Source: Billgrantia pellis (GTDB lineage: Bacteria; Pseudomonadota; Gammaproteobacteria; Pseudomonadales; Halomonadaceae). Taken from it: a DNA stretch of 64,000 nt. Below the pieces are notes generated by a model that did not search any database, was not told where the DNA came from, and saw nothing but the letters and a program-made list of their open reading frames with translations. Below are positions 10,668 through 19,201 of the stretch, one piece after another. Made by a program: the position numbers and the translations under genes. Positions within the stretch are counted from its first letter, which is position 1, and every line of letters begins with the position of its first letter. The stretch covers positions 310,001 to 374,000 of the forward strand of contig NZ_VTPY01000001.1 in the NCBI RefSeq assembly GCF_008297955.1, given 5' to 3'.

Positions 10668-11543
10668 TCAGCCGGTTACCGTTCTTTCGCTTCGGTGTAT
10701 CCGAAAGGAACGCCGTATGGCTTCCTGTTCCAGCAGCACAGTGAGCTTCTTCCATAACCTTCCCCGGGCCTGGCCGATTCGACGGCGGAAGGGAAAGAGC
10801 GCATGAATCACCGGCGACAGCAACGGAAAGTAGGCGACATGCAGCCTGGCGTAGGCCCTGCGAAACCCGAAGCGCTCGATGAGGAAATCGTGTATGCCGG
10901 TTTCGTGACTGATGTTTCTGGCCCCATCCGAGACATAGGCGAGTCCCCGCGCGTTGAGGTAGTGACGGTTCATATGATGGATCAACGCGTAAGATGCGTA
11001 TCGCTTCAGCGCATCGGGAGTCACCCAGATGGAGAGATAGAAACAGGCCCCATCCATGACGAGATTCTCGCTGAAAGCCTCCATCTTCCCGCTTTTCCGA
11101 TCGCGGACGGCCCAGAATTCGGTCTCCGTCGGCAGATCGTGGATCGCTCTGATGAAGTCGGTCTTCGACATCATGGGTTCGAAAGTCTCGTAGCGCTGGT
11201 AGGCGCTGCAGTAGACGTTATGCCCTTCCTCTAGGATATCGTCACGAGACGCCGGTTCGACGTGAAACTGTCGCTCTCCTCGCCGAACCTTGTTGCGGGT
11301 GTTGGCGCTGAGATCTTGCAGCTCCTCGGGTTTCGACTTGATGATGTGCCACCACTCCGTGGGAGCGTCGCTATCGAAGTCGGACTCCCAGCGAATCAAG
11401 AAGGCAGAATGCTTGGCCAGCAGCGCTATGGCCTGTGATTGGCGAAGCCCGGGATTTCGATGCGGCATGGATAAAGGAAGCAGGGCCCCCAGGTGTTTGC
11501 GCCAAAGAAAGCCGTTATTGCGAAAATAGTGGTACCCGATCAT
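10668..11543 (-). CDS. GNAT/FemAB-like acyltransferase
   Basis: 291 residues. A central FemAB/GNAT-type pattern is visible: LSANTRNKVRRGERQF (the basic region typical of FemAB-like proteins), EFWAVRDRKSGKMEAFSENL, ACFYLSIWVTPDALKRYASY, and YVSDGARNISHETGIHDFLI (acceptor half of the fold). These enzymes transfer acyl or aminoacyl groups. In glycan loci they often modify sugars or polymer precursors. It sits just upstream of the sugar transferase gene in the same orientation (59-base gap), so it probably modifies the same glycan. The exact donor and acceptor are unknown. Base composition here is lower in GC than flanking genes, suggesting transfer. Confidence 0.6.
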   Translation of the reverse strand: MIGYHYFRNNGFLWRKHLGALLPLSMPHRNPGLRQSQAIALLAKHSAFLIRWESDFDSDAPTEWWHIIKSKPEELQDLSANTRNKVRRGERQFHVEPASRDDILEEGHNVYCSAYQRYETFEPMMSKTDFIRAIHDLPTETEFWAVRDRKSGKMEAFSENLVMDGACFYLSIWVTPDALKRYASYALIHHMNRHYLNARGLAYVSDGARNISHETGIHDFLIERFGFRRAYARLHVAYFPLLSPVIHALFPFRRRIGQARGRLWKKLTVLLEQEAIRRSFRIHRSERTVTG

Positions 11544-11758
11544 GAGCGCCTCAGGAAAAGTGCGTTCGCCAGCAAAGAGTGATGCGCCTGTGATTCGTCA
11601 CGTAGTGTTACATGGCGGGGCGGGGCGTTCCTCCTGAAATTCTTCGCTGTGATGCATGAAATGCACAGGAGAATGGGCGCGAGGCAGGTTGGAATATTGT
11701 GCTACCGCAGCGTGTGATTTCTGGTCGTTCAGGGCCAGTATCGTCATGCAAACAGGGT

Positions 11759-13081
11759 CTAGGTCCCGGTGAGCAGGATGGCCGCTACCACCAATGTCGT
11801 CATCGCTGCGGCATAGACCAGGTTATGTCGCATCATGCGGTAGCCGCTGACGCCGTAACGCCCTTGCAACGACAGGTTGATCCCCGAGAGGGGGCCCACC
11901 GAAGTGCCCACTGCCCACGAGGCCAACCCGGTGAAGGCGAACAGTGTGGATTCGTTACCCGAAAGGTCGAGCATCGAGGCGAGTACCGAGACACCGATGA
12001 TGGGGTGCAGGCCGGCCACGGCACTGGCAACGATCGCCAGGAAGCTCATCACGGCCTGAACGGGGCCGAAGTGGACGAACAGCGTCCACTCGCTGCCCGT
12101 CGCGGCGGAGACGAGCGTTGACAGCCCCAGGGTCAGCAGGCCTGCCGAGAGGAACAGCGCAATTTCGCCGCGCATCGCCGGCAACCGGGTCAGCGTGTGC
12201 TGGCGTACGCGACGCAGCGTCCAGCGAGGCCCCGCGGGCAGGTTGGTGGCGAGGGCCACCGCCGGCAGCAAGAAGGTGATGATGCTGACGATGCCGAGCT
12301 CGGGAGTGAGCTGAAAATGGAACAGCATGACCAGCACCGCCATCGAGACAGGCATCAGCAGGCTGCCGGGAGATAGTGAGAACCCGGCCACTTCGCTGAG
12401 GTCGAAGCGTCGCGACAGCTCCAGTGTGGACAGCAGACCGCTGAGCAGGGCCAGCGGCAGGCCGACGACCAGGATGCGGGAATAGTCCATGGCCGGGGCC
12501 AGTGTCATCACCACCCCCATCGAGGCGAAGAACGGAGACCAAAGTGCCGCGCTGGAAAGCCCACGATTGAGTGCCAGCAGTTGTGGGGTGGTCAGCGGGC
12601 CGCGCCGGGCCAGCCGGTCGCCGATCATGAACACCGTCGAAAGGTTGAGGATGGTGCCGAGCAGGTGCACGCCAAGCCAAGTTCCCGACGTTCCTCGCAA
12701 TCCGGTGATCGGTCGGCCCAGCGCGCGCTTGGAGCCGCTGCGATTGCCGATCAGGCCGATGAAGCTGACTCCGACCAGCATTGCCACGACGTAAGTATTG
12801 CCACTGGTGATCGCCGGCCAGGCGATGTCGGCGGCGTAACGCCAACTCGCCAGGCTCAGTAGGCCCAGGCCGATCGCCGCCAAGGCCCCGGCCTGCCACC
12901 GGGTACGGCGCGGAATGTCGCGCCATAGCAGGAGCGTTGCCAGCCACAGTGAATAGCCAACCAAGGGGGGATACGGAGCGAGCTTGGCTAAACTCAGGAT
13001 CTGCAGAGCGAGCCCGAGCAGAATCAGCGTGCCGGCCAGGGCATGCCGGAAGGATGTCGATAGCGTGTCGGGCGTGGCCAC
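11759..13081 (-). CDS. Polytopic membrane permease of the ion-transporter type
   Basis: 440 residues with about eleven to twelve hydrophobic helices, starting with LAGTLILLGLALQILSLAKL. GLHPIIGVSVLASML and TSVGPLSGINLSLQGRYG near the C-terminus resemble the paired re-entrant substrate regions of ion-transporter (IT) superfamily permeases. LHLLGTILNLSTVFMIGDRL-like sequence in the first half would be the mirror region. I cannot name the substrate; an anion, dicarboxylate or oxyanion is plausible. It lies 60 bases downstream of a LysR gene in the same orientation, so that regulator may control it. Confidence 0.7.
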   Translation of the reverse strand: MATPDTLSTSFRHALAGTLILLGLALQILSLAKLAPYPPLVGYSLWLATLLLWRDIPRRTRWQAGALAAIGLGLLSLASWRYAADIAWPAITSGNTYVVAMLVGVSFIGLIGNRSGSKRALGRPITGLRGTSGTWLGVHLLGTILNLSTVFMIGDRLARRGPLTTPQLLALNRGLSSAALWSPFFASMGVVMTLAPAMDYSRILVVGLPLALLSGLLSTLELSRRFDLSEVAGFSLSPGSLLMPVSMAVLVMLFHFQLTPELGIVSIITFLLPAVALATNLPAGPRWTLRRVRQHTLTRLPAMRGEIALFLSAGLLTLGLSTLVSAATGSEWTLFVHFGPVQAVMSFLAIVASAVAGLHPIIGVSVLASMLDLSGNESTLFAFTGLASWAVGTSVGPLSGINLSLQGRYGVSGYRMMRHNLVYAAAMTTLVVAAILLTGT

Positions 13082-13141
13082 GGGGTTGCAGAGCTCCGTC
13101 GAGTCATTGTTGGCATTTATTCATGAGCAATCTAACAAATA

Positions 13142-14038
13142 TTACCTCAGCGAGTTGCGGCCCGTCTCGTCGCGAGCTTCCTCCAGCAGGGCCAGCATGG
13201 CCCGGGTGGCATTGGAGAGCGTGCGGCTGCGATGCGTCAGGTAGCCCAGCGAGCGATGGATGGTCGGGTGTTCTACCTCCAGTTCATGCAATTCGCCGGC
13301 GACCAGCCGCTCCGGCAGTAGGCTCCACCCGAGGCCGATGGCGGCCATCATCTTGAGGGTTTCCAAGTAATTGGTTGAGAGCGCCACGGGCAGTTCGAGA
13401 CCGGCTGCTGCGAAGCGTGACTCGATCAAGGTGCGGGTGAAGGTCATCGGCCCCGGAAGCACAGCGTCGAAAGCGCATAACTCGTGCAGCGTCAGCCGTC
13501 CTCGATCTGCCAAGGGATGATCGTGGGCGCAGACGAAGCACATCCGATCGTTCCACACCGGCGCCACATCAAGCTGTGGATCGGGGTGCGGTGCCAGCGT
13601 CACCACGGCGATCTCGAGCTCGCCATCGAGCACACCTTGATAAGCCTGCTCCGAATCGAGGAAGCGCAGATCCAGGCTCACCTCGGGGTGGGCCCGGGTA
13701 TAGGCCTTGAGTAGCGGCGGCAGACGATGCAAGCCGATATGGTGGCTGGTGGCGAGGGTCAGGCTACCGCCGACATCCCCCGTCAGGTTGACCAGCGCGC
13801 GGCGGCTGTCGTCCACCATCACCAGGATCTGGCGGGCGCGGGGCAGCAGCACCTGGCCTGCCTCGGTCAAGGTGACGCGACGGCCGATGCGGTCGAACAG
13901 CCGCGCGCCGATCTGCTCCTCAAGGGTGGCGATGCGCTTGGAGACCGCCGGCTGCGTCAGGTAGAGCTGCTCGGCGGCGCGGGAAAAGCTGGCGCTGTCG
14001 GCCACGGCAAGGAAGGCTTGAAGACTTTGGGTATCCAT
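13142..14038 (-). CDS. LysR-family transcriptional regulator
   Basis: 298 residues. The N-terminal winged helix-turn-helix reads LQAFLAVADSASFSRAAEQL and LTQPAVSKRIATLEEQIGARLF, followed by the linker helix. A co-inducer-binding domain with VRHIGL-like and LDGELEIAVVTLAP motifs follows. It is divergent from leuC, the same place as PA3122 in Pseudomonas aeruginosa. It therefore probably controls leuC and/or the permease gene downstream of itself. A dyad with LysR-type spacing lies just upstream of its ATG (14041-14074). The inducer is unknown; a branched-chain precursor is a guess from context. Confidence 0.9.
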   Translation of the reverse strand: MDTQSLQAFLAVADSASFSRAAEQLYLTQPAVSKRIATLEEQIGARLFDRIGRRVTLTEAGQVLLPRARQILVMVDDSRRALVNLTGDVGGSLTLATSHHIGLHRLPPLLKAYTRAHPEVSLDLRFLDSEQAYQGVLDGELEIAVVTLAPHPDPQLDVAPVWNDRMCFVCAHDHPLADRGRLTLHELCAFDAVLPGPMTFTRTLIESRFAAAGLELPVALSTNYLETLKMMAAIGLGWSLLPERLVAGELHELEVEHPTIHRSLGYLTHRSRTLSNATRAMLALLEEARDETGRNSLR

Positions 14039-14040
14039 CG

Positions 14041-14074
14041 ATTCAACATCTATTCCTTAAGGGAATCCATTGAA
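14041..14074. promoter_or_regulatory. Nested inverted repeats, probable LysR operator
   Basis: The inner dyad is ATTCC-TTAAG-GGAAT (14052-14066) and fits the T-N11-A rule for LysR boxes. An outer pair ATTCA (14041-14045) and TGAAT (14070-14074) extends it. It begins 3 bases upstream of the LysR start codon, in the region shared with leuC. This suggests autoregulation and possibly control of leuC. Binding is inferred. Confidence 0.5.
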
Positions 14075-14186
14075 TAAATAACATGAATTGCTTTTATGAA
14101 CGAGTCGCGCAAGACTTGATGACACCAAAGAGAGCCAAGTGAGAGTCATCCGTACCGATAGCTTGGCGGTTGCTGCAGCGTGAGCG

Positions 14187-14302
14187 GCGCCGGGGAAAGG
14201 CCGAAGAGGAGATCCGATGCCGTGGAGGGCATCGGTAGCGGACAAGGAAGTATTCACAGCGCCTCATCGGTCCGGCGCTCCGGGGCCTGTCGCCGTAACA
14301 GC
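14187..14302 (+). repeat. leuC leader element, copy A of a structured repeat
   Basis: About 110 bases shared with the element ahead of leuB (16563-16653). Stems: GCGCCGG (14187-14193) with CCGGCGC (14272-14278); CCGAAGAGG (14201-14209) with CCTCATCGG (14262-14270, one mismatch); inner hairpin CCGATGCC-6-GGCATCGG (14214-14235); tail hairpin CTGT-7-ACAG (14287-14301). Unpaired but conserved with copy B: GGTAGCG, GGAAGTATT and ACAGCGCCTC. It lies wholly in the leuC leader, 66 bases before the ATG. It could be a cis-regulatory RNA for leucine genes or a palindromic dispersed repeat. Confidence 0.65.
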
Positions 14303-14367
14303 CGCGGTGCTGGTGCAGCTCGGGACCGACCGCATGAGAACAGGGCCATAGCGCCCGGGAGAACGAT

Positions 14368-15813
14368 ATGGCAGGCCAGACGCTTTACGACAAGCTGTGG
14401 TCGCAGCACCTGGTGAAGGAGCGCGACGACGGTACCGCACTGATCTACATCGACCGCCAGTTGCTGCACGAAGTGACCTCGCCGCAGGCCTTCGAAGGGC
14501 TGCGCCTGGCCGGTCGCAAGCCGTGGCGGCTCGACGCCAACCTGGCCACGCCGGACCACAATGTGCCGACCACCGTAAAGGAGCGCGCGGAAGGCAACGT
14601 CGGGATCAAGGATCCCGTGTCGCTGATCCAGGTACAGACGCTCGACGACAACTGCGTCGAGTTCGGTATCGAGGAGTTCAAGATCAACGACCCACGCCAG
14701 GGCATCGTTCACGTGGTGGGGCCGGAGCAGGGCGCCACGCTGCCGGGCATGACCGTGGTCTGCGGCGACTCCCATACCGCCACCCATGGCGCCTTCGCTG
14801 CCCTTGCCCACGGCATCGGTACCTCCGAGGTGGAGCATGTGCTCGCCACCCAGTGCCTGCTGGCGCAGAAGATGAAGAACATGCAGGTGCGCGTCGAGGG
14901 CGAACTCGGCACCGGCGTCACCGCCAAGGACGTGGTGCTGGCCATCATCGGCAAGATCGGTACCGCCGGGGGCACCGGCTACGCCATCGAATTTGCCGGC
15001 AGTGCCATTCGCGATCTTTCCATGGAAGGGCGCATGACGGTGTGCAACATGGCCATCGAAGCCGGCGCCCGGGTGGGGCTGATCGCGGTGGATGACACCA
15101 CCATCGACTATCTCGCCGAGCGCCCCTTTGCACCGAAAGGCGAGCAGTGGCAGGCCGCCGTGGCGGACTGGCGCAATCTGGTCTCCGACCCGGACGCCCG
15201 GTTCGACAAGGTGGTGACGCTGGACGCCGCCGAGATCGAGCCCCAGGTGAGCTGGGGCACCAGCCCCGAGATGGTCACCGGCATTTCCGGCGAAGTGCCC
15301 GACCCGGCCGAGCAGGGCGATGACACCGTCAAGCGCGGGTACACCCGCGCGCTGGAGTACATGGGGCTCGCGCCGAAGCAGAAGATTACCGACATCAGGC
15401 TCGACAAGGTGTTCATCGGCTCGTGCACCAACTCGCGCATCGAGGACCTGCGCGAGGCCGCCACGGTGGCGCGCGGCAAGAAGGTCGCCGACTCGATCAA
15501 GCTCGCCATGGTGGTGCCGGGCTCGGGCCTGGTGAAACGCCAGGCCGAGGCCGAGGGGCTCGACAGGATCTTCATCGAGGCGGGCTTCGAGTGGCGCGAG
15601 CCGGGCTGTTCCATGTGTCTGGCAATGAACGCCGACAAGCTCGGGGCCGGCGAACACTGCGCCTCCACTTCGAATCGCAACTTCGAGGGGCGTCAGGGCT
15701 ACGGCGGGCGCACCCATCTGGTCAGCCCGGCCATGGCCGCCGCCGCTGCCATTGCCGGTCACTTCGTCGACGTTCGTCGTTTCGACGCCCAGCCCGTCGC
15801 AAAGGAGGCCTAA
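14368..15813 (+). CDS. leuC: 3-isopropylmalate dehydratase large subunit
   Basis: 481 residues, slightly longer than the usual 466-475. With LeuD it isomerises 2- to 3-isopropylmalate in leucine synthesis. It belongs to the aconitase family. The three [4Fe-4S] ligands are C353 (in FIGSCTNSR), C414 and C417 (in [11 protein letters not shown]). Other family motifs are [30 protein letters not shown] and [19 protein letters not shown] 14368 is preceded by GGGAG. leuD follows after 3 bases, so the two are co-translated. The leader holds the structured repeat copy A, and a LysR gene is divergent. Confidence 0.98.
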   Translation: MAGQTLYDKLWSQHLVKERDDGTALIYIDRQLLHEVTSPQAFEGLRLAGRKPWRLDANLATPDHNVPTTVKERAEGNVGIKDPVSLIQVQTLDDNCVEFGIEEFKINDPRQGIVHVVGPEQGATLPGMTVVCGDSHTATHGAFAALAHGIGTSEVEHVLATQCLLAQKMKNMQVRVEGELGTGVTAKDVVLAIIGKIGTAGGTGYAIEFAGSAIRDLSMEGRMTVCNMAIEAGARVGLIAVDDTTIDYLAERPFAPKGEQWQAAVADWRNLVSDPDARFDKVVTLDAAEIEPQVSWGTSPEMVTGISGEVPDPAEQGDDTVKRGYTRALEYMGLAPKQKITDIRLDKVFIGSCTNSRIEDLREAATVARGKKVADSIKLAMVVPGSGLVKRQAEAEGLDRIFIEAGFEWREPGCSMCLAMNADKLGAGEHCASTSNRNFEGRQGYGGRTHLVSPAMAAAAAIAGHFVDVRRFDAQPVAKEA

Positions 15814-15816
15814 ACC

Positions 15817-16470
15817 ATGAGAAAGTTCGAACGCACCGCGGGCCTCGTTGCACCGCTTGACCGGGCCAACGTCGACACCGACCTGATCATTCCCAAGCAG
15901 TTTTTGAAGTCGATCAAGCGCACCGGCTTCGGCGTCAACCTGTTCGACGAACTGCGCTACCTCGACGAGGGGCAGCCCGGTCAGGACGTTTCCCAGCGCC
16001 CGCTGAATCCCGATTTCGTGCTCAACCAGCCACGTTATCAGGGCGCAAGCGTCTTGCTGGCGCGGCGCAACTTCGGCTGTGGCAGTTCCCGCGAACATGC
16101 GCCCTGGGCATTGGAGGACTTCGGCTTTCGTGTGGTGATCGCGCCGAGTTTCGCCGACATCTTCTACAACAACGCGTTCAAGAACGGCCTGCTGCTGGTC
16201 ACCCTGCCCGAGGAGACGATCGACCGGCTGTTTGGCGAAGTGGAAGCCAACGAAGGCTATCGCCTCGATGTGGACCTCGAGAGCCAGCGCGTGATCACGC
16301 CAAGCGGGGAGATCCTCGAATTCGAGGTGGATGGTTTCCGCAAGCACTGTCTGCTCGAGGGGCTCGACGACATCGGCCTCACCCTGCAGGACGAGGACGC
16401 CATTCGCGCCTTCGAGCAGCGCCATCGCGCCGAGCGGCCGTGGCTGTTTCGCGAGTCCGCCCAGGCCTGA
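15817..16470 (+). CDS. leuD: 3-isopropylmalate dehydratase small subunit
   Basis: 217 residues, standard length. It is the swivelling small subunit that completes the LeuCD active site. Motifs: [20 protein letters not shown] at the N-terminus, [17 protein letters not shown] in the middle (the [10 protein letters not shown] loop of the family), and [15 protein letters not shown]. It starts 3 bases after the leuC stop, with AAGGAGG at the end of leuC as ribosome-binding site. It is the last gene of this short operon; leuB is separated by 229 bases that contain copy B of the structured repeat. Confidence 0.98.
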   Translation: MRKFERTAGLVAPLDRANVDTDLIIPKQFLKSIKRTGFGVNLFDELRYLDEGQPGQDVSQRPLNPDFVLNQPRYQGASVLLARRNFGCGSSREHAPWALEDFGFRVVIAPSFADIFYNNAFKNGLLLVTLPEETIDRLFGEVEANEGYRLDVDLESQRVITPSGEILEFEVDGFRKHCLLEGLDDIGLTLQDEDAIRAFEQRHRAERPWLFRESAQA

Positions 16471-16562
16471 CGCGCTCACCCTGCATTCGCCTTCTGCATC
16501 TGCCGGAGGCAGCGGGGCTGATCCGGGACAAGTTGACTAACCGAGAATGGAAGGGCGTGGGG

Positions 16563-16653
16563 GACAGGCCGAAGAGGAGGTCATGCCATGGATGGCATCG
16601 GTAGCGTACAGGGAAGTATTACAGCGCCTCCTCTCAGGCCTGTCGCCGTACAG
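16563..16653 (+). repeat. leuB leader element, copy B of a structured repeat
   Basis: Same family as the leuC leader element, but with different stem arms. GACAGGCC-GA-AGAGGAGG (16563-16580) pairs with CCTCCTCT-CA-GGCCTGTC (16627-16644), two 8-bp helices around a 2x2 internal loop. The inner hairpin is ATGCCA-4-TGGCAT (16583-16598), and the tail hairpin is CTGT-6-ACAG (16640-16653, alternative to part of the outer stem). GGTAGCG, GGGAAGTATT and ACAGCGCCTC are conserved with copy A. The outer stem and tail hairpin overlap, so they are mutually exclusive, as in a switch. The element ends 46 bases before leuB. Confidence 0.65.
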
Positions 16654-16699
16654 CCCGCCGCCATTCGCTCGAGGATGGCATGGACGAGGATGGAACAAC

Positions 16700-17779
16700 A
16701 TGACACGCAAGATTCTGGTACTGCCGGGTGACGGCATCGGCCCCGAGATCACTGCCGAAGCCAGCCGCATCCTGGCTGCCTGCCAGGCCCGTGGGCTCGA
16801 CGTCGAGGTGGAGGAGGCGCTGGTGGGTGGTAGCGCCTATGACGAACATGGCGAGCCGCTGCCCGCCGTCACCCTGGACAAGGCCAAGGCCGCCGATGCC
16901 ATCCTGCTCGGCGCCGTGGGCGGTCCCAAGTGGGACAAGCTCGAGGACCTGTCCAAGCGCCCCGAGAAGGGCCTGCTCGGCCTGCGCAAGAACCTCGGCC
17001 TGTTCGCCAACCTGCGCCCGGCCATCACTTACCCGCAGCTGGCTTCCGCTTCTAGTCTCAAGCCCGAGTTGGTGGCGGGGCTGGACATCATGATCGTGCG
17101 CGAGCTCACCGGGGGCATCTATTTCGGCCAGCCCCGCGGCATCGAGGCGCGCGACGGCCAGCGGGTCGGCTTCAATACCTACGTCTACTCCGAGAGCGAG
17201 ATCGAGCGCATCGGCCGAGTCGCCTTCGAGCTGGCGCAGAAGCGGGGCAAGCGTCTGTGCAGCGTCGACAAGGCCAATGTGCTCGAGGTCACCATTCTGT
17301 GGCGCGAAGTGATGGACCGGCTGGCGCCGGAGTATCCCGATGTCGAGCTCTCGCACATGTACGTCGACAACGCCGCCATGCAACTGGTCCGTGCCCCCAA
17401 GCAGTTCGACGTGATGGTCACCGGCAATATGTTCGGTGACATCCTTTCTGACGCCGCCGCCATGCTGACCGGCTCCATCGGCATGCTGCCCTCGGCCTCG
17501 CTCAACGAGAGTGGACAAGGCATGTACGAGCCTTGCCACGGCAGCGCGCCGGACATTGCGGGGCAGAACATGGCCAACCCGTTGGCCACCATCCTCTCGG
17601 TGGCGATGATGTTGCGTTATTCGCTCGGTGAGCCCGGGTTCGCCCAGCGCATCGAGGGCGCCGTGGGGAAAGTGCTGGACGACGGTTTGCGGACCGCGGA
17701 TATTGCCTCAGAAGGAACTCGTACCGTTTCCACCCGTGATATGGGGGATGCCGTGCTGACGGCCTTCGAGGCGGCCTGA
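16700..17779 (+). CDS. leuB: 3-isopropylmalate dehydrogenase
   Basis: 359 residues. It is the NAD-dependent oxidative decarboxylase of leucine synthesis. N-terminal [17 protein letters not shown], the substrate loop [39 protein letters not shown], and [13 protein letters not shown] are all standard for LeuB. I chose ATG 16700 because [12 protein letters not shown] matches the family start. The frame is open upstream to 16547 through the structured repeat, but that part has no LeuB similarity. It is separated from leuD and followed by asd, the order seen in Pseudomonas. Confidence 0.98.
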   Translation: MTRKILVLPGDGIGPEITAEASRILAACQARGLDVEVEEALVGGSAYDEHGEPLPAVTLDKAKAADAILLGAVGGPKWDKLEDLSKRPEKGLLGLRKNLGLFANLRPAITYPQLASASSLKPELVAGLDIMIVRELTGGIYFGQPRGIEARDGQRVGFNTYVYSESEIERIGRVAFELAQKRGKRLCSVDKANVLEVTILWREVMDRLAPEYPDVELSHMYVDNAAMQLVRAPKQFDVMVTGNMFGDILSDAAAMLTGSIGMLPSASLNESGQGMYEPCHGSAPDIAGQNMANPLATILSVAMMLRYSLGEPGFAQRIEGAVGKVLDDGLRTADIASEGTRTVSTRDMGDAVLTAFEAA

Positions 17780-17881
17780 GCGCCAGCTCCCACCCCTGCC
17801 GTTACCTGGGCCCGGGCTCGCCTGCGAGGTGAGGCCGGGTCATGTATACTATGGGCCTCATTCTTTCCAGGAGGACTTCAC

Positions 17882-18994
17882 ATGTTGAAAGTCGGTTTCG
17901 TTGGATGGCGCGGCATGGTGGGCTCGGTGCTCATGCAGCGCATGGTGGAAGAGGGAGATTTCGACGGCATCGAGCCGATCTTCTTCTCCACTTCCCAAGC
18001 CGGTCAGCCCGGCCCCGACGTCGGCGTGGACGTGCCTCCGCTCAAGGATGCCACCGACATCGAGGCGCTCAAGGCGCTCGATGTGATCGTCACCTGCCAG
18101 GGCGGCGACTACACCAAGCAGGTCTACGGCGACCTGCGTGGAGGCGGCTGGAAGGGCTACTGGATCGACGCCGCCAGCACCCTGCGCATGGAGGACGAGG
18201 CCACCATCGTGCTCGATCCGGTCAACCGGCATGTCATCGACGACCAGTTGGCCCGCGGCGCCAGAACGTTTGTGGGCGGCAACTGCACCGTCAGCCTGAT
18301 GCTGATGGGCTTGGGCGGGCTGTTCGAAGCCGATCTGATCGAGTGGATGACTTCCATGACCTATCAGGCAGCCTCCGGCTCCGGCGCCAAGCACATGCGG
18401 GAACTGCTCAATCAGATGGGGGCGCTGCGCGACGTGGTCAAGAGCGAGCTCGATAATCCCTCGAGCGCGATTCTCGACATCGATCGCAAGGTGGCCTCCG
18501 CCATGCAGGGACAGGGTTTTCCCATTGAGAACTTCACCGCGCCGCTGGCCGGTAGCCTCCTGCCGTGGATCGATACCAAACTCGACAACGGCCAGAGCCG
18601 CGAAGAATGGAAAGGCAGCGTCGAAAGCAACAAGATACTCGGTCTGCAGGACAACCCCATTCCGATCGATGGGCTCTGCGTTCGAATCGGCGCCATGCGT
18701 TCCCACAGCCAGGCTTTCACCATCAAGTTGAAAAAGGACGTGCCGATCGATGAAATCGAGGATCGCCTGGCCAAGCACAACGAATGGGTCAAGGTGATCC
18801 CCAACGACAAGGAGGCCACCATCGCCGGACTGACGCCAGCCGCCGTCACCGGGACTCTAAGCGTTCCGGTGGGCCGCCTGCGCAAGCTGAACATGGGGGG
18901 CGAATATCTCTCGGCTTTCACTGTCGGCGACCAGCTACTGTGGGGGGCTGCCGAACCGCTCAAGCGTATGCTGAGGATTCTGCGCGAGCAGTGA
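17882..18994 (+). CDS. asd: Aspartate-semialdehyde dehydrogenase
   Basis: 370 residues, the gram-negative type. It makes aspartate semialdehyde for lysine, diaminopimelate, threonine and methionine synthesis. [18 protein letters not shown] is the NADP-binding start. C135 in [10 protein letters not shown] is the catalytic Cys, in the conserved GGNCTV motif. A later stretch, [20 protein letters not shown], carries the substrate-binding Arg and catalytic His. AGGAGG lies six bases before ATG 17882, and a TATACT -10 box lies at 17845-17850. A strong terminator hairpin follows at 19015. Confidence 0.98.
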   Translation: MLKVGFVGWRGMVGSVLMQRMVEEGDFDGIEPIFFSTSQAGQPGPDVGVDVPPLKDATDIEALKALDVIVTCQGGDYTKQVYGDLRGGGWKGYWIDAASTLRMEDEATIVLDPVNRHVIDDQLARGARTFVGGNCTVSLMLMGLGGLFEADLIEWMTSMTYQAASGSGAKHMRELLNQMGALRDVVKSELDNPSSAILDIDRKVASAMQGQGFPIENFTAPLAGSLLPWIDTKLDNGQSREEWKGSVESNKILGLQDNPIPIDGLCVRIGAMRSHSQAFTIKLKKDVPIDEIEDRLAKHNEWVKVIPNDKEATIAGLTPAAVTGTLSVPVGRLRKLNMGGEYLSAFTVGDQLLWGAAEPLKRMLRILREQ

Positions 18995-19014
18995 TCCGCT
19001 ACCCGCGGTGATGG

Positions 19015-19048
19015 CGGGGCATCTCCTTCGGGAGATGCCCCGCTTTCG
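19015..19048 (+). terminator. Rho-independent terminator after asd
   Basis: A perfect 12-bp stem, CGGGGCATCTCC (19015-19026) and GGAGATGCCCCG (19031-19042), closed by a TTCG tetraloop and followed by CTTTCG. The T-run is short, but the stem is very stable. It separates asd from fimV. Confidence 0.85.
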
Positions 19049-19201
19049 TATCCGGCATAGGAGATGCGGCGTTCTGCTTGCCGCAGCGGTCGAGGCGGGC
19101 ACGTCATACCGGATTTGTGATACATATTTCCTATAAGGCCTCTCATCCATTTCGGTGAATCCGGATCGACTGGCTGCATAACGGCAACGCAAGGGAATTC
19201 A

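Noticed and set aside
14254..16479. 741-codon open frame antisense to leuC and leuD
   Set aside because: It mirrors the codon structure of two unmistakable genes; such antisense frames are a by-product of GC-rich coding DNA. The translation shows no domain.
16547..16699. Extended leuB N-terminus or Leu-codon leader peptide through copy B
   Set aside because: Copy B does read in frame with several Leu codons, but copy A in the equivalent frame has none, so a leucine attenuation peptide is not supported, and LeuB homology starts only at 16700.
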